From Distichodus sexfasciatus (taxonomy: Eukaryota; Chordata; Actinopteri; Characiformes; Distichodontidae): DNA of 64,000 bases. Under the pieces are notes generated by a model. It searched no databases. It saw only the letters and a list, made by a program, of their open reading frames with translations, and was not told the DNA's origin. The number at the start of each line of letters is the position of its first letter. Within the stretch, counting starts at the first letter, position 1. Of this stretch, positions 1-11,957 are shown one piece after another. The stretch is taken from NCBI GenBank assembly GCA_032718565.1, contig JAVGVS010000042.1, positions 639,501 through 703,500 on the forward strand, written 5' to 3'. The translations under genes were made by a program, and so were the position numbers.

Positions 1-1298
1 CAATAATTAACTGTACATTAATAATGTTATTAATAATATTAACATTAATGATTACAAATATGTGAATAATTAACTACAGAGACATTATATTACAGATTAT
101 CATTTTATTTTTTATTTTTAATCAGTTATTTTTTTTTACATTGAATTCATTTCAATGTTTATTTTTAAATATACCATTTGTATTTATCTTTATAGACATT
201 TGAAATCTTCATTTAAATAAATAAACAATCATCTTAATAAATGGTCTTAAATTGATGTCAAATTACCTGTATAGTCTCAGCAGTAAAACAAGTAACTCTA
301 AAATGATTTTTAAAAATCATTTTTACTTTGTAGTGGAGCGCATCTGCATAAAAAGTAAGAATAAAAAGAAACCTTCATCCAAGAGTCCATAAATCATCAT
401 TTTTAAATGATGTTATTCTTGTGGATGAATCTGCTGGGCCGAGTTTTCCTTTTGCATCAACTCCCAACTAGCTGTTTCAGTAGCTAGGAAGTTAGTCAAC
501 ATTACGTTAAGCGTGCTAGTTAGCTTAAAAAGGTCAGGCCTGTGGAAGGACGGAAGGTTGAAGCATCGATTGTGACATTTTAGCAGTGCATAATGCGAAT
601 GTGACAGCCGAACGACATGTCCAAAAGATGATGAAGGGCGCTGTCAGGAGACGTCTCACATCGTCGGCAAATCAGCTTTATGACCTGGCTGATAGAGACC
701 TACTGCAGCGCTCTAGGGTTAGAATAGCGAGGTGTCCAGGGAGCTGGAGCTCCGGCCTTTGCATACAATTATTCAGAGTAAGCAGACTATTAAACCGCCA
801 TAAAAATGTCGCCCTACGGGCATGATCTCAGGTGGAGATGGGTGGTGAATCGGAGACTGTTGCAAGGCTCCAGGCAAAACATCCCTTTAATGGCCTAGTA
901 CCTAAAAAATGACTATTAATCTATTAAAAAAAAGACGTCTTTCTACTGTCCCTGTGTTCATTTTTTTTCCCTTTACCTCTAGCATTTGTAGAATCAATTT
1001 TTGCATTTTTACATTTTTGAATGTGGCCAAGTTTTATTTCCAATTTCAATTGTTCAATTGACCTTTTCCTGCTTTAGATCAGCACAACTGTACATCACCT
1101 GCTTGAGCATCATCAGCTTTGATGCAAACTTTCTGATAAATATTCAAAATGGAACTTAGCGTTAGAGATGTATCCACCGGCTTCTTTCCTTGCATCACTC
1201 ATGCCAAACAGGTTTTTTTGTTGACTCCAAGAATGTTATTGCTTGAAAAATCTGATCATTTAAAAAGCTCAAATTCATTTTTCATTAGCCATTTAAAA
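1..1298. other. AT-rich non-genic stretch
   Basis: The first 400 bases are very AT-rich. Between about 430 and 900 the sequence is more balanced, but no family or splice-bounded coding exon was recognised. Confidence 0.4.
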
Positions 1299-1606
1299 TT
1301 AGCGCTGTCGCCTCACAGCGAGAAGGTCCTGAGTTCAATTCTTGGGCTTTTCTGTGTATAGTTTGTGGGCTCTCCCCACGTTCGAGTGGGTTTTCTCTGG
1401 GTGCTCCAGTTTCCTCCCTCAGTCCAAAAGCATGCACTATTGGCTGACTGGCGAGTCGTAAGGTGTGCCTGAGAGTGTGTGAGCCATGCGGTGTGTTGGC
1501 ACCCGCCCAGGGTTGATCACCGCCCCGCGCCTGTAGTTCCGTGATGGGCTCCGGTCTCTGCGACCATGATAGAGATTAAGTGCTTCAGATAATGAATGAA
1601 TGGATG
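1299..1606 (+). mobile_element. V-SINE/HE1(DANA)-like SINE, copy 1
   Basis: It has the remains of a tRNA-like head (CGCCTCACAGCGAGAAGGTC), then the TTTCTGTGTATAGTTTG and TCTCCCCACGTTC core, a CAGTCCAAAAGCATGCACTA block, and a tail ending AATGAATGAATGGATG. The core matches the tRNA-derived SINE type known from zebrafish HE1/DANA. It is degenerate and lacks the first bases of the head. Confidence 0.75.
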
Positions 1607-1837
1607 TTTTTGGACACTTTTTTATTTTGGTTGCATTTGCAACATGACACAATGAGGGTAGATCCACTTTATTGTTCGACATTACACCAGACTACTCCCC
1701 AAAACCTAGCGGGTGTCTATTCCTATGATGTCGGCTGCAGCTGCAAGCATGAGAAATTTGTTCCAACTTACTACGTTAAGTTAAAAAGTAGGTCTAAAAA
1801 TTGTGGAGCTGCAATTTCTGAGCTGCATGTTTTAGCA

Positions 1838-2169
1838 GAGCACGGTGGCGCAGTGGTTAGCGCTGCCGCCTCACAGCGAGGAGGTCCTGAGGTCGAACCC
1901 CGGGGACGGCCGTAGGGCCTTTCTGTGTGGAGTTTGCGTGCTCTCCCCATGTTCTTGTGGGTTTCCTCCCACAAGTCCAACAGCATGCACTATAGGTTAA
2001 CTGGCGACTCTAAATTGGCCCCGTAAGGTGTGAATGTGAGTGTGAGTGCGTGTGCCCTGCGGTGTGTTGGCATCTGCCCAGGGTTGTTCTCCACCTTGTG
2101 CACATAAGTTCCCGGGATAGTCTCCAGTCCCCCTGTGACCCCGATTGGATTTCAGCGGTTCGGAAAATG
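1838..2169 (+). mobile_element. V-SINE/HE1(DANA)-like SINE, copy 2
   Basis: The tRNA-like head has an A-box-like GGTGGCGCAGTGGTTAGCG and a B-box-like GGTCGAACCC. It is followed by the shared TTTCTGTGTGGAGTTTGC core and a CCTGTGACCCCGATTGG tail. It lies in the same orientation as the copy about 540 bp upstream and is better preserved. It is read as a SINE rather than a tRNA because the head runs directly into the SINE body. Confidence 0.8.
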
Positions 2170-2839
2170 TTAATGTATTTTCTCCATTTACTTCAAATTA
2201 ACACAATAATTTATGCAATTTCAACTAACTTTGATTTGGTTTTCAGTGTTATAACAGTTAGTTCATGGAAGATGCCGGATTAACTTGTGACTGTGGCTGT
2301 GTTTAAGAGTAGATGTGTTAAAATGCCACAAACACACTTAATAGAAACTGCATAAATTGTTATTTTAAGCTGAAGTACATGAAAGAAGAATGTTAACGCG
2401 ACTTACTGATCAAGTCGTTTCTTCTCCTGGTGAAATTTTTCGATGAGCTATATTTATTAGCTATCGGCAGCTCGTTTGTCTTCTCTGTTGTCTTGCAGGT
2501 TATTCGGGGTGCATCATGCGCGAGTCAAACAGCGCTTTCTGACTGACAAATGCAATCGCATCTGGTAGTTTAAGAAATAAGTTCTTTTTATTGATGCTTG
2601 TCTTGCGCACTGGTTGAGCTTTAGGTTTCCCAATTCAGAAAGGAGAAAAAAATTCCAGGTTGCACTTTGAGTCTGGAGTCGGAGTCTGTGTTGGAGTTAA
2701 TTTTAGCTGAGAGCTTTACCAGGGCCTTGGCCAAACGTCGCCCACATGCGGTTTGGAGTTCTTCCGGTCCCTCCTGGACTCCTGGCTAAATGCAAACAAA
2801 TCGATAGGATTATCCAGCCGCAAGAAAGTTAAGGCGGCT

Positions 2840-3130
2840 TAACCTTTCAATTGATCATTGAATCCGTCTCCTTTAATTGAGCCGTTATTAGGGTTTTATG
2901 GCCTGCCCGTCTTGCTGTTCCATTAATCGCGTCTGTAAATGTCAAAGAGTAAGAGTATTGTGGGCAGAGAAAGACGGCGCCGCTGCCGCAGATGAAGTCT
3001 ATCTTTTTCGTTCCCCCCCCCGGAGCTTCAAGAAGGCTGTCAGGAATCCGATCCGGGGCGGCGTTCCGACCGGTTTCAACTCAATGTCCCTGCGTTGCAG
3101 GGGCTCTTCGCTCCTGCGCTACAGCAGCTC
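2840..3130. promoter_or_regulatory. Candidate conserved non-coding block, CpG-rich
   Basis: A unique stretch with AT-rich homeodomain-like cores (ATTAATCG, TTAATTGAG) next to a CpG-dense half (around GACGGCGCCGCTGCCGC and GATCCGGGGCGGCG). It shows no similarity to the repeats in this window and no coding structure. The regulatory role is inference. Confidence 0.22.
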
Positions 3131-3769
3131 GCTGTCTTTACCACAACAGATTAATTGAAATGCAGTGTCTTGAAGGTCAGATAAGAACAGGTACCGTGGA
3201 GCGTAAAAAAAGGAAGAACAAAAGAACAAAAAAATACAAGCTTATGGGACAGAGTGGATCCTTTCTAGTACCGGTGAGAAGATTATAGAGGGATTTTTAT
3301 TGATAAGCTGCTGAAAAAAATTGAATATGTCTTTAAACGTTTCCACATTGAAAAGGGGTTTGTGGGAAACCAAGAATCCTTCATATTTAGAAAGGTTTGG
3401 GTTCAGTGGAGGACGGCAGAGATGACGCCTTTATATTTTAGCGGCTGTTGTTTGAAGGCTTTGTAAGAGATTTAAAAACAGACCTAAAGGGGGAAAAAAT
3501 AACTTATTTCAAACCATTCTTTCCAATTTGTGTTGCATGAGATTAAGGCTTGAGGATATTTTTGGGGTCCTTAGAGTACCTTTTACAATCCATTTAAAAC
3601 ACTATGAGAATTCGACCATTTCTCAAACCACAGCTACTCAGTTACTCATCCAGTCTCTAGTCATCGCTACACCGGACAACTGCAACTATCTACCTTGCAA
3701 CGACCACTGCGAGTGCCTGGATGCGGTGTTGCTTTCTGCTAGTGAAGTCAATAACTTGTCTAATCCAGC

Positions 3770-3918
3770 CACTGGGGTCCCAAGTCCGGATAAATGAGGG
3801 TTACATCAGGAAGGGCATACGGTGTAAAAATGTGGATAACTCAGCAGTTGATCTGCTGTGGGAACCCCTAATGGAGAAGCAAGCCGAAAGAAGAAGTAGG
3901 AGAAGAAGTCAATAACTT
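3770..3918 (+). mobile_element. 3' tail of an RTE-like LINE or linked SINE
   Basis: It contains the fish retroposon ending GGGTTACATCAGGAAGGGCA, then GATCTGCTGTGGGAACCCCTAA, closing with a purine-rich AAGAAGAAG-type tail. Only the 3' end is recognisable; 3640-3770 may be more of the same element. Confidence 0.55.
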
Positions 3919-4384
3919 GTCTGCCCTCATTAAAAACTACAGTTGAGAGGTTAATTTTCTTTTTTTTTCTTTCATTTGATGCTCCCAAAAACGTCATCTC
4001 TACAATTCAAAACTTTAACACTTGCCCTCAAAGCCAAAAACTGAACCTGCAGCTCTTACTTATCAGCTCCGATCAAGCCAGCTGTCACTTCTTGTCCTCT
4101 CATACCTCTTTTCCACTGCACTGGTGCCGGTTCCCAAACTGGACCGGTGCCAGGTTTTTCCACAAAAAAAAATGGTGCCAGTTCTATAAAACCAGCTCCC
4201 AAGTGACCTCGATCATGCTTAACAAACAACATCTGAAAACACAGATGCCATTGTTGCTTTGTGACGTAGGCATGGTGTGTCATGGAGACGCAGTTATCCC
4301 ACAGGGTTCTTAAATGCGGGTTGGTTCTCGCTGGTTCCCAACGTTAGAACTGGCTGAGCACCAGGAATAGGTTGCTCTTCCTCA

Positions 4385-4720
4385 GGATGTAACATAAATC
4401 TAAACCAATAGATTGATTCAGCAGGCCCATAGCATCAAAAACATCGGTCAGACATCATCCATATTGTAACGTCACTTTTTATTGAGCAGGAGTTCTTTTT
4501 GGTTATTTAAATACCTGGTTGAGCTCAGGAATAAAAATGTCAAGTGAAATTTCAGTGATTTCATATGAATGGAAGTGATCGTGTTAAATCAGAATATGAT
4601 GTTTCAGATGGATCACTGACTCTAGAAATCAACAGAATCGTATCGTAGTATATCGTATTGTGATATCGGCAGATGTTGAATTGGCGTCCGCTGAATCAAG
4701 ATAATATTGTATTCTGATGA
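4385..4720 (+). repeat. Interspersed repeat shared with 48345-48710
   Basis: This segment and 48345-48710 are homologous in the same orientation. Both have GCTCAG(G/A)AATAAAAATGTCAA, then a TATGAATG...GTGT(T/C)AAATCAG stretch, then a degenerate ATCGTATCG region. The class is not recognised. Confidence 0.5.
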
Positions 4721-5681
4721 AGCAGCTCTTTCCTAGCTCTTCCTGACACTGTGCTACTCAAAAGAAGAGGAAGACCTGAACCAGACTCTTCTCATGCTGC
4801 TCCAACTCAGTGTCTACTTACATAACTCCCTTCCCAAAATCCAGGGGATATTTTACACACCCAATAACTCTCCTATATGTATTGGTGGCTGTGTAGGTAT
4901 TAACTTTGCCATGGGAAGTTTGCCAACATTGTGTTGGTAAGATTGTTGGTTTCACTCCCACAAAAACCTAAAAACCTTTGCAGGACCCTTAAACAAGGCA
5001 CTTATCCCCCAGATGTTCTCTGGATTTCTTATGCATTATGGGATAAGAAATATGAAGGCAATATGGCGTAAATGTGAAAAGTACGTAACTCGGCTCTTGA
5101 CTTAAATCTAGGGTTACGAGTTTATAATAGAGGAGCGTACTGAAATAAATGTAATTTGATGACGTACTTAAATAGTGTATATCTCTACTAAAATATTGGG
5201 TAGACTTTGATTTCACTACATTTCAAAGTACATCTTATTTTTTATTCCACTACATTATGCAAAATCTGCCATTCCTTTTTACTGCCAGCACTGTTGTTCA
5301 CTGACATTTGAGGCTTGTTGTTTTAATACATGTCACTTATGTTATGTTATGACAGGTTGTCAATTGTTTGACACTTGACACTTTAGAGTTCTTTTAATTC
5401 TTTTTTATTTTACCTGAGTATCTGAAGATTTCATGTAAAGCAGGAAAAGGTTAATGCACAAGCACTCGTTGACAAACACACATCAAAGTCTTAGTGAGCT
5501 GATATAACCTTCTGACTTGGTGAAGGAATATGAGAAAATAAGTGGAGTTGGGACTGGCTGTTGTCTTTCTTCTACAATTATACCAACGCTAGTTCCTATT
5601 GTGGTGTATCATTTTGGCCAGTTTATGTTTCTGCACAGAGATATGCATATGCAATACAGTAAAAGACAACTACTCTATGAA

Positions 5682-5896
5682 CTTTGTCATTGTGAACATA
5701 GCACTGCACACAGTGCGCCACAATGAAGTGTGACAGCCGCAGTGGGCAGCCGACATGGGCAGCACCCAGGAAGCCGTGCTTGAGAACGGTACCTTGCTCA
5801 TGAGTACCACAGTGGTACCTTTACCACTCCTGGGATTCGAACCGGCGACCTTCAGATCACGGGGCCAACTCCTTAACCTTTACGCTACGATCTGTC
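5682..5896 (-). mobile_element. tRNA-derived SINE B copy
   Basis: Read on the minus strand it has a tRNA-like head with B box GGTTCGAATCCCAGG, the ACTCATGAGCAAGGTACCGT core, and a 3' end CACTGTGTGCAGTGCT..TTCACAATGAC. The same family recurs about a dozen times in the window. Confidence 0.8.
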
Positions 5897-7240
5897 CCTT
5901 GAGTTTAGCCCAAGGTTTAATAAATCAGATATTTTAACAAGTGTCCAGAATTTAATAGCCAGAACGTACATATTAAATCAAGGTATTTTTTCTTTTAATA
6001 TTCGAATATTCTTTTAATTTTTGATATTCTTTTATCCAATTCTCACTGATTCCCAGCTTGTAATATTTTCTCTTGGGCATGTCTACTTTATTTGTCGTAC
6101 ATGGTTGGTGTACCTCGTTCACCACTGCCAGTTTTTGAGGAACGGGTTCTCTTGGTGGACAAGAAAAGCAGAGATATACGTTGCTCTGGATGAGAGTGTC
6201 TGCCAAATGGCTTTAGCGTGAATTCAAATCCGAAGAAATTATTGCTCAGAAAAATGACGCCGCAATTAACACAAGGTTTTCTCCCCATTAGAGAAAGTCA
6301 CATCAGCTTTTTAACTAGGTCAGGAGACATATGTGTTGTCACCAGGCCTCGGTGTAGCCACATGTGTAATAAAATAAGATATATGTCAGCTCATTAATAT
6401 CGAGATGACCCAAGCAAAATGTGCTCTTGGGTAGACGCTCGACGGATCAATGACATTTGTTATGCTTATGGCCGCCAGGACCTGAGAGGTAATTAAAAAT
6501 AAAGCAAACATGCTTTTCAGCCCCATATAACCAATGATTTTTCATTATCTCCCACAAACAGACATTAACTCAAAGAGAGTTGGGGTGAAGGAATTTGGGG
6601 GGAAGTCGGTCATAAACAGACATAAAAAATATATGCTTTTGTTGTTAAAATGTGATAACGTGGTCTTTTTGTGGAAAGACCGAAGATCTGCTTATGGCAA
6701 TACAGTTCAGCTTGCATAGTTGTTCACCATCTAATACAGTTACTTTCCACTAAAAGTGAAATATGCTCACAATACAGTACAGTAAAAGACACACACACTC
6801 CTTTCAAAGGACAGCACAGAAAAAGCAAGACAAAAGCCAGTAACATACTGAAAGTGGAGACCCTACTTTTGCTCAGAACGTTAGACTAACGCATTAGCAC
6901 ACAAACTTAGCTGGGTTTATTTCTATGATGTCTTCTGCATTAGCAAGAATAATGTTTGTTTGATGAAAAAAAAATAGGGCTGCACAATTTTCTAAACAGA
7001 TTTTAGCATGGGTTTTAACAAGATTTCCCCGACAGATTCACACGTTGACAACTCTGACCGTATAAATGAAACTGTACTTCTCTCCACCTGAGTGCTGTTA
7101 AAACAGCATATATTATTGGACCATTATTTGCACATACTAATGATTGTAATTTTTCTTCACTTGACTGTTAAGACATTTTAACGTGTTACTGAACATCACT
7201 GCACATATCACTGGTGTAGTTTTTTCCATTTGACTGCTGT

Positions 7241-7272
7241 TACAATATCTGCATATTATTGCAGATATTGTA
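7241..7272. repeat. Perfect 13-bp inverted repeat, 6-nt loop
   Basis: TACAATATCTGCA at 7241-7253 is followed by a TATTAT loop and the exact reverse complement at 7260-7272. Confidence 0.8.
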
Positions 7273-7347
7273 GATATTTTTCATCGATACGTTTCATTGT
7301 TTCATTGTTAACTTAGACAATATAAAGATACTGTATTTTTAAAGGTC

Positions 7348-7565
7348 CCAAGCGTCTGTGAGTGCTACGTCGATAGTCAACTTCAAAGGCAGATTTCTCC
7401 GTTTCTCACTTGGTGTGACAGGAGAAACCCGACTCCTTTGAATGTTGATATCTCAGTCATATGTCGTCCGATCTATTCGATATAAGTATCGTTTTGAAGC
7501 TTATTTTATGCCCTTTCATAAAAACAACAAGCGACAAGCGACTGGTTTTGCCGTGCAGAGTCACA
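7348..7565 (+). mobile_element. Truncated copy of the 37-bp-TIR MITE family
   Basis: It matches the right-hand third of the element at 11180-11820, starting at CCAAGCGTCTGTGAGTGCTA and ending at the terminal repeat GCGACTGGTTTTGCCGTGCA, then GAGTCACA. The left end is missing. It lies in the same orientation as the other two copies. Confidence 0.85.
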
Positions 7566-8425
7566 AATATCATTTATTGAAGTTAGATTGGAGCACAATG
7601 AATTCATTTTGATTACAGTCATGAAGCTGAAACACACTCACTGTGTTCAGATCTGATGAACTTTTTCAGAGTGCTGAACAAAAAGTAATTTAATGTCTGC
7701 ATCGAGTCAATAGCATTTGTCAAACATTTCAATGCTGAGATACAGTATTTCCTTCCAGCTTCAACATAAGAGTGGATGAGAGGGGTTGACTATATCAGCT
7801 AAATGACAATGAAGACTGAAATTTTGTTCTGATATTCTTGCACCCAGGACGCTGATGGTCAAATCAGAGATCTTGACAGTCAAGTGATGAAGATCCTAGT
7901 CACCAAAGGTGCCACAGCATCTGATCCAGCCAGTGTGGTCAAATACCATCCAGACTGCAGGTTAAATGCCTGGTACTGCTGCTAATGTTCTACAGTCTCA
8001 AAGCTCAAAGTTGATTGTCATGTCTGAAGTTCTGAAATTCTCCAGAATGTTTCTTAGCATTTTCACTTTGCTAAAACTTTTCTGTTCAATGCTGGAGTTT
8101 GATTTAAAGAGTAATTTCAATGTTTTCCATGGTTTAAGTTTTTGAATGATGAGGTAACTTAATATTTCAATGAATATTGAATTAATATTAAGTAGGTATT
8201 ACTTAATTTAGCTTTTGGATATAGAAGGAAAAACATGTTTATTGTACTTGATTTAATGGTGTAACTAACACATGCATCAAGTACAACCAATATGAAAATT
8301 CAAATAGTACCCACTGGATATCGAGTAGATTCAACCTAGTTGGCCTGGCAACTAACAAACATTTATTAATCTGTTTTTGTGTTGATACTGTTTTGTAAAT
8401 CTGTGGCCTCTAGCAGAACAAGTTA

Positions 8426-8762
8426 GGCCTCGTCCACACGGACGTTCGAAATGAACGCCCTCTGAACACCATATGCGTTTTTGCTGCGTGTTGTAGCTGC
8501 GTTCGATTGGCGTTTTACTGGCGTTTACAATAGCGTCCTTTTCCTCGCGTTCGTCGGGATTTTGACGCCAAGAAAACGTTGCATGCAGCGTTTATTTGAC
8601 GCCACCCGAACGCGCAGCCGACCGAATGCCGGTGCCGAACGCCCGTGTGGACGCTTTGATTTGCCCCAATGAGCAGAAAAACGGTCGGCGTTCGGTCGGC
8701 GCTCGCCTGGCGCCACGAACGCCAGAAAAACGCCTGGTTCAGACGTCCGTGTGAACGAGGCC
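8426..8762. mobile_element. CpG-rich MITE, PIF/Harbinger-like
   Basis: Terminal inverted repeats GGCCTCGTCCACACGGACGT and its near-exact complement (one mismatch) bound a 337-bp element. It is flanked by TTA at 8423-8425 and 8763-8765, the three-base target duplication typical of PIF/Harbinger. The inside is dense in CG dinucleotides and in repeated GGCGTT/AACGCC words, unlike its AT-rich flanks. It has no transposase, so it is non-autonomous. Confidence 0.8.
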
Positions 8763-9084
8763 TTAGACTTGCATTATGCTGCGTGCAGTACTGTGCCAGC
8801 ATATGTATGCCTGCAAGTTACACCTACAAGTCTAACTGTGTTAATTACTGTGTTAATTTGTCTTTCTCATGCAAAACTACTTTCACAAAATCCAGTACAG
8901 TTCATTCTTGCTTTCTCACTGTAAATCAAAAGACTGACTCTATGAGACAGAAGGCATCACTAGCAAAAACACAACTTACTGGGAATCAAAGCAAATGAAT
9001 ATGACCATCTGACTACGGAGGTCAGGCCCAAACCATTCATTGTGTTACAAGGCCTTACTCATCTCTGAAACTCATTATCCGTCT

Positions 9085-9330
9085 ACAGTTGATAGCATAA
9101 CAGTTAGAGTGCTGGCCCTGTAATCGGAGGTGCCACTAAAAGTGCCACTGAGGTACGCGTGAGCAAGGTACCGACCCCAAGTACTGCTCCTCAGGCATTA
9201 TCCATCAGTTCCCCACTGCTCCTTCACAGATGGGTCAAGAAGGAATGGTGCAATGGATGCAGAAGTCACATTTGGTTGTGGTGCGCTGTGTGGTGTGATG
9301 TGTTCACAATGACAAATGATCAATCAGTAA
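9085..9330 (+). mobile_element. tRNA-derived SINE B copy
   Basis: The head is degenerate (B box lost). The core GAGCAAGGTACCGACCCCAA, the CCCACTGCTCCTTCACAGAT block and the 3' end TTCACAATGACAAATGATCA are clear. Confidence 0.8.
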
Positions 9331-10745
9331 AAATGTTAAAAATTTACACGTTGTTGATGTAATTAACTATCTTCCCAAAAACTGCATACTGCATTTACAA
9401 AAAAATAAAATAAAACAAAACAATTGAAGTAAGTAAAGTGGAATACAAGCATGCCTGAGAGTTGCAAACCATTTTAAATCACATAAATATTTAAGATTAC
9501 AAATCTTGTATGCTTTTTCAATATTTGCAGTAGAAGAAGAGACATGAAGCTCAAATGGACTTATTTAAAGCATCCACCTATAAAATTACAGTAAACATGC
9601 AAATTCAGCATATGGTGTGTAAACCAGGTAATAGTGAAAAATGCTCCTGACTCCTGGACTGCAGTATAAAATTATTTTCCCAAAAATTCAACCAACTAAG
9701 ATTAATTGATAGAGAATAGCACAGTATTTGCTTTGATACCATTTCAGACCATAATCTGTTATACGTAAACCTTAAAAACAAAAAGTGGGTTATGCTAGTG
9801 AGAAATGTAGAACGGTAAAAATCTGGGGACTGACAGGTTTCCTGCGTCAAAGACAAAGACCAAAATAGAAATTAAACTATTAGCCAAGTTTTGGAATGGC
9901 ATGTTAATCAATAGGGAAGATAACATTGCATTAACATTTTGCAGGAGCTCTTCACAGCCTTGCTTTTTAAGAAAAGATCAAATGCTATTAAGTTTCTCTA
10001 GAATAAGTCACAGGATAATACTGTTAACACAAATGTAATTAAATGGAACATTGAAAAAAGGGAAGCTGAGCGTTTTTACCATGTTAACAACGTGCTGATG
10101 TTCAAGATAATCTGAAGAGACTGCAGGAGTATTAAGGCTATCCCGTACTGCGAGGCTGCTACAGTCTGACCCTGTGGCATGGTAATAAAGTCAGCCATGT
10201 GTGCCTAATTGGGACAGTGTTGTTCAGTGCAAGGCTTAAATGAAGTCACTTGATGAAGTGTATTTAATTGGCTTTAAAAGATCGAGGTGCAGGTTCTGTG
10301 GCTAAAGGTTGAGGTTTGCATTTTTTTGGCACACTTGAAAAGAGCAGGAGGGTTTTTGTGATTATGAGATATTTATATTTCTGCCCACAGTAGTTCTTTC
10401 ATGGCAGAATCATGAATACTAAAAAAAAGACAGTGCTTCTTGACCTCCACCGATTGTAAGGCATGCTTCAGAGTTGTGAAAATCTGGCTTTAGCAAGTTT
10501 TTATCCAGTCAGGTCTTGATTCTGCCTCTTCTGTAAAACAGGTGCCCCAATTATTAGACGGAGTCTGCAGTGAATTTGAAGAGAAAAGAGTGAGAACAAA
10601 ACTCTGGCTAGGGCTTTGAATTTTTCCTGAAGGTTGTTAAAGAGTCAGGCCCACAAATCCGGACTGGAAAATGAAATCTTAACAACCATCATTTCATTGT
10701 TGATCACATTTTCACAGTATCTTTTAAACAGAGTTTAAAAGTTCT

Positions 10746-10827
10746 TTTCAATCAGGCGCACGCCCTCCCTCTTTTAAACAGAGTTTAAACAGAGTTTAAA
10801 AGAGGGAGGGCGTGCGCCTGATTGAAA
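10746..10827. repeat. 82-bp near-perfect palindrome
   Basis: Arms 10746-10779 and 10794-10827 are exact reverse complements over 34 bp, including a GC-rich AGGCGCACGCCCTCCCTC segment. They are separated by 14 bases that again hold a GTTTAAAC palindrome. A smaller palindrome of the same words, CTTTTAAAC-AGA-GTTTAAAAG, sits just upstream at 10721-10741. Confidence 0.92.
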
Positions 10828-11179
10828 TTTTGGTCTCACTAAAATTTACTGCAGATTGGCACTAATATTTGGTCGTCCGGGTCGGCAAGTAGAATAAAAA
10901 CCTGATTGGGTTAAGATTTGCAGAAGCCAGTTTTTTACATCTGCGGACAGCAGAAGCTGTTAAAAACTATACTTCACAAAATAAGAGGTGCCTCCAGTAC
11001 CTGTCCCTGAAATGAGGAAATCTGTCTGTCTTTAGATAAGAGTATCTGTTCAATACCTCTAATGCAGTGTAAAAGGTTAAGTCATTTGGAGATTACATTT
11101 GGATTCATTGCAGTGCCTCTAGTAGCACAGCCATTCAGAAGTGATAAAACAAATGGTTGATCTAGGCGTCTTCCATATA

Positions 11180-11820
11180 TGTGACCCTCCACGGCAAAAC
11201 CAGTCGCTTGTCGCAACGGAGGTTTCCGAGAAAAATGAAAGTTTGCGTGGGGTAAAATTTTGGATTTTTTGTTTTTAGTGTTTTGAAACAGTGGAAGGTC
11301 TATACTGTACTGTTGTGAATAAATTTGGCTGAAAAACTTACCGTTTCCATCCTAAAAACGTGACTTTCTTGAGGTGAGGAATTCAATTCCAGCAGAATGT
11401 TTAAAGTTTCTGTTTTGACCGCTCTACTTCAATATTTACGGTAAATCCACTCATTGACTAGCGTGAAGATATTTCTCTGGAATCCATCTTCGTCTCCCGA
11501 GTTCAGTTAACCTAACGCAGGTAGGCTATCCGTGTGGCTGTGAATGTAGCGTAGGCTACCGTAAATACAAACGTAGCCGCGACCGCACCAAGCGTCTGTG
11601 AGTGCTACGGCGATAGACAACTTCAAAGGCAGATTTCTCCGTTTCTCGCTTGCCGTGACAGGAGAAACCCGACTCCTTTGAATGTTGATATCTCAGTCAT
11701 ATGTCGTCCGATTCATTCGATATAGGTATCGTTTTGAAGCTTGATTTATGCCCTTGAAAACATAATAACTCACTTTTGAAAATTTGCGACAAGCGACTGG
11801 TTTTGCCATGGAGGGTCACA
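11180..11820. mobile_element. 641-bp non-autonomous DNA transposon with 37-bp TIRs
   Basis: The left end 11180-11216 and right end 11784-11820 are inverted repeats of 37 bp with one mismatch, starting TGTGACCCTCCA. They are flanked by TA on both sides. No transposase frame is present. Two truncated relatives occur at 7348-7565 and 44532-44849. The ends resemble fish families starting TGTGACCC and carrying AAAACCAGTC near the end; the superfamily was not assigned because the target duplication is not longer than TA. Confidence 0.85.
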
Positions 11821-11957
11821 TATTAATACGCATGTTATATTGTGCTACAATAGATGTAACATAGTAAACAGATAAAATCCCTAAAATCAATCCTGATGTA
11901 TGCATTAAATGATTTGATCTTGTGTGTTGTGTGGCACAACTGTGGTAATAACTGTCA

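Noticed and set aside
1838..1910. tRNA gene
   Set aside because: A- and B-box-like sequences are present but continue directly into a SINE body. The same applies to all SINE B heads.
4100..4380. MITE of the TTTTCCACTGCA type
   Set aside because: The left end resembles a common fish MITE, but no matching inverted right end or target duplication was found.
5060..5240. Second copy of the ACTTAAGT-type MITE
   Set aside because: Only loose word similarity (TACTTAAAT, ACTACATTTCAAAGTAC) and no ends; too weak to list.
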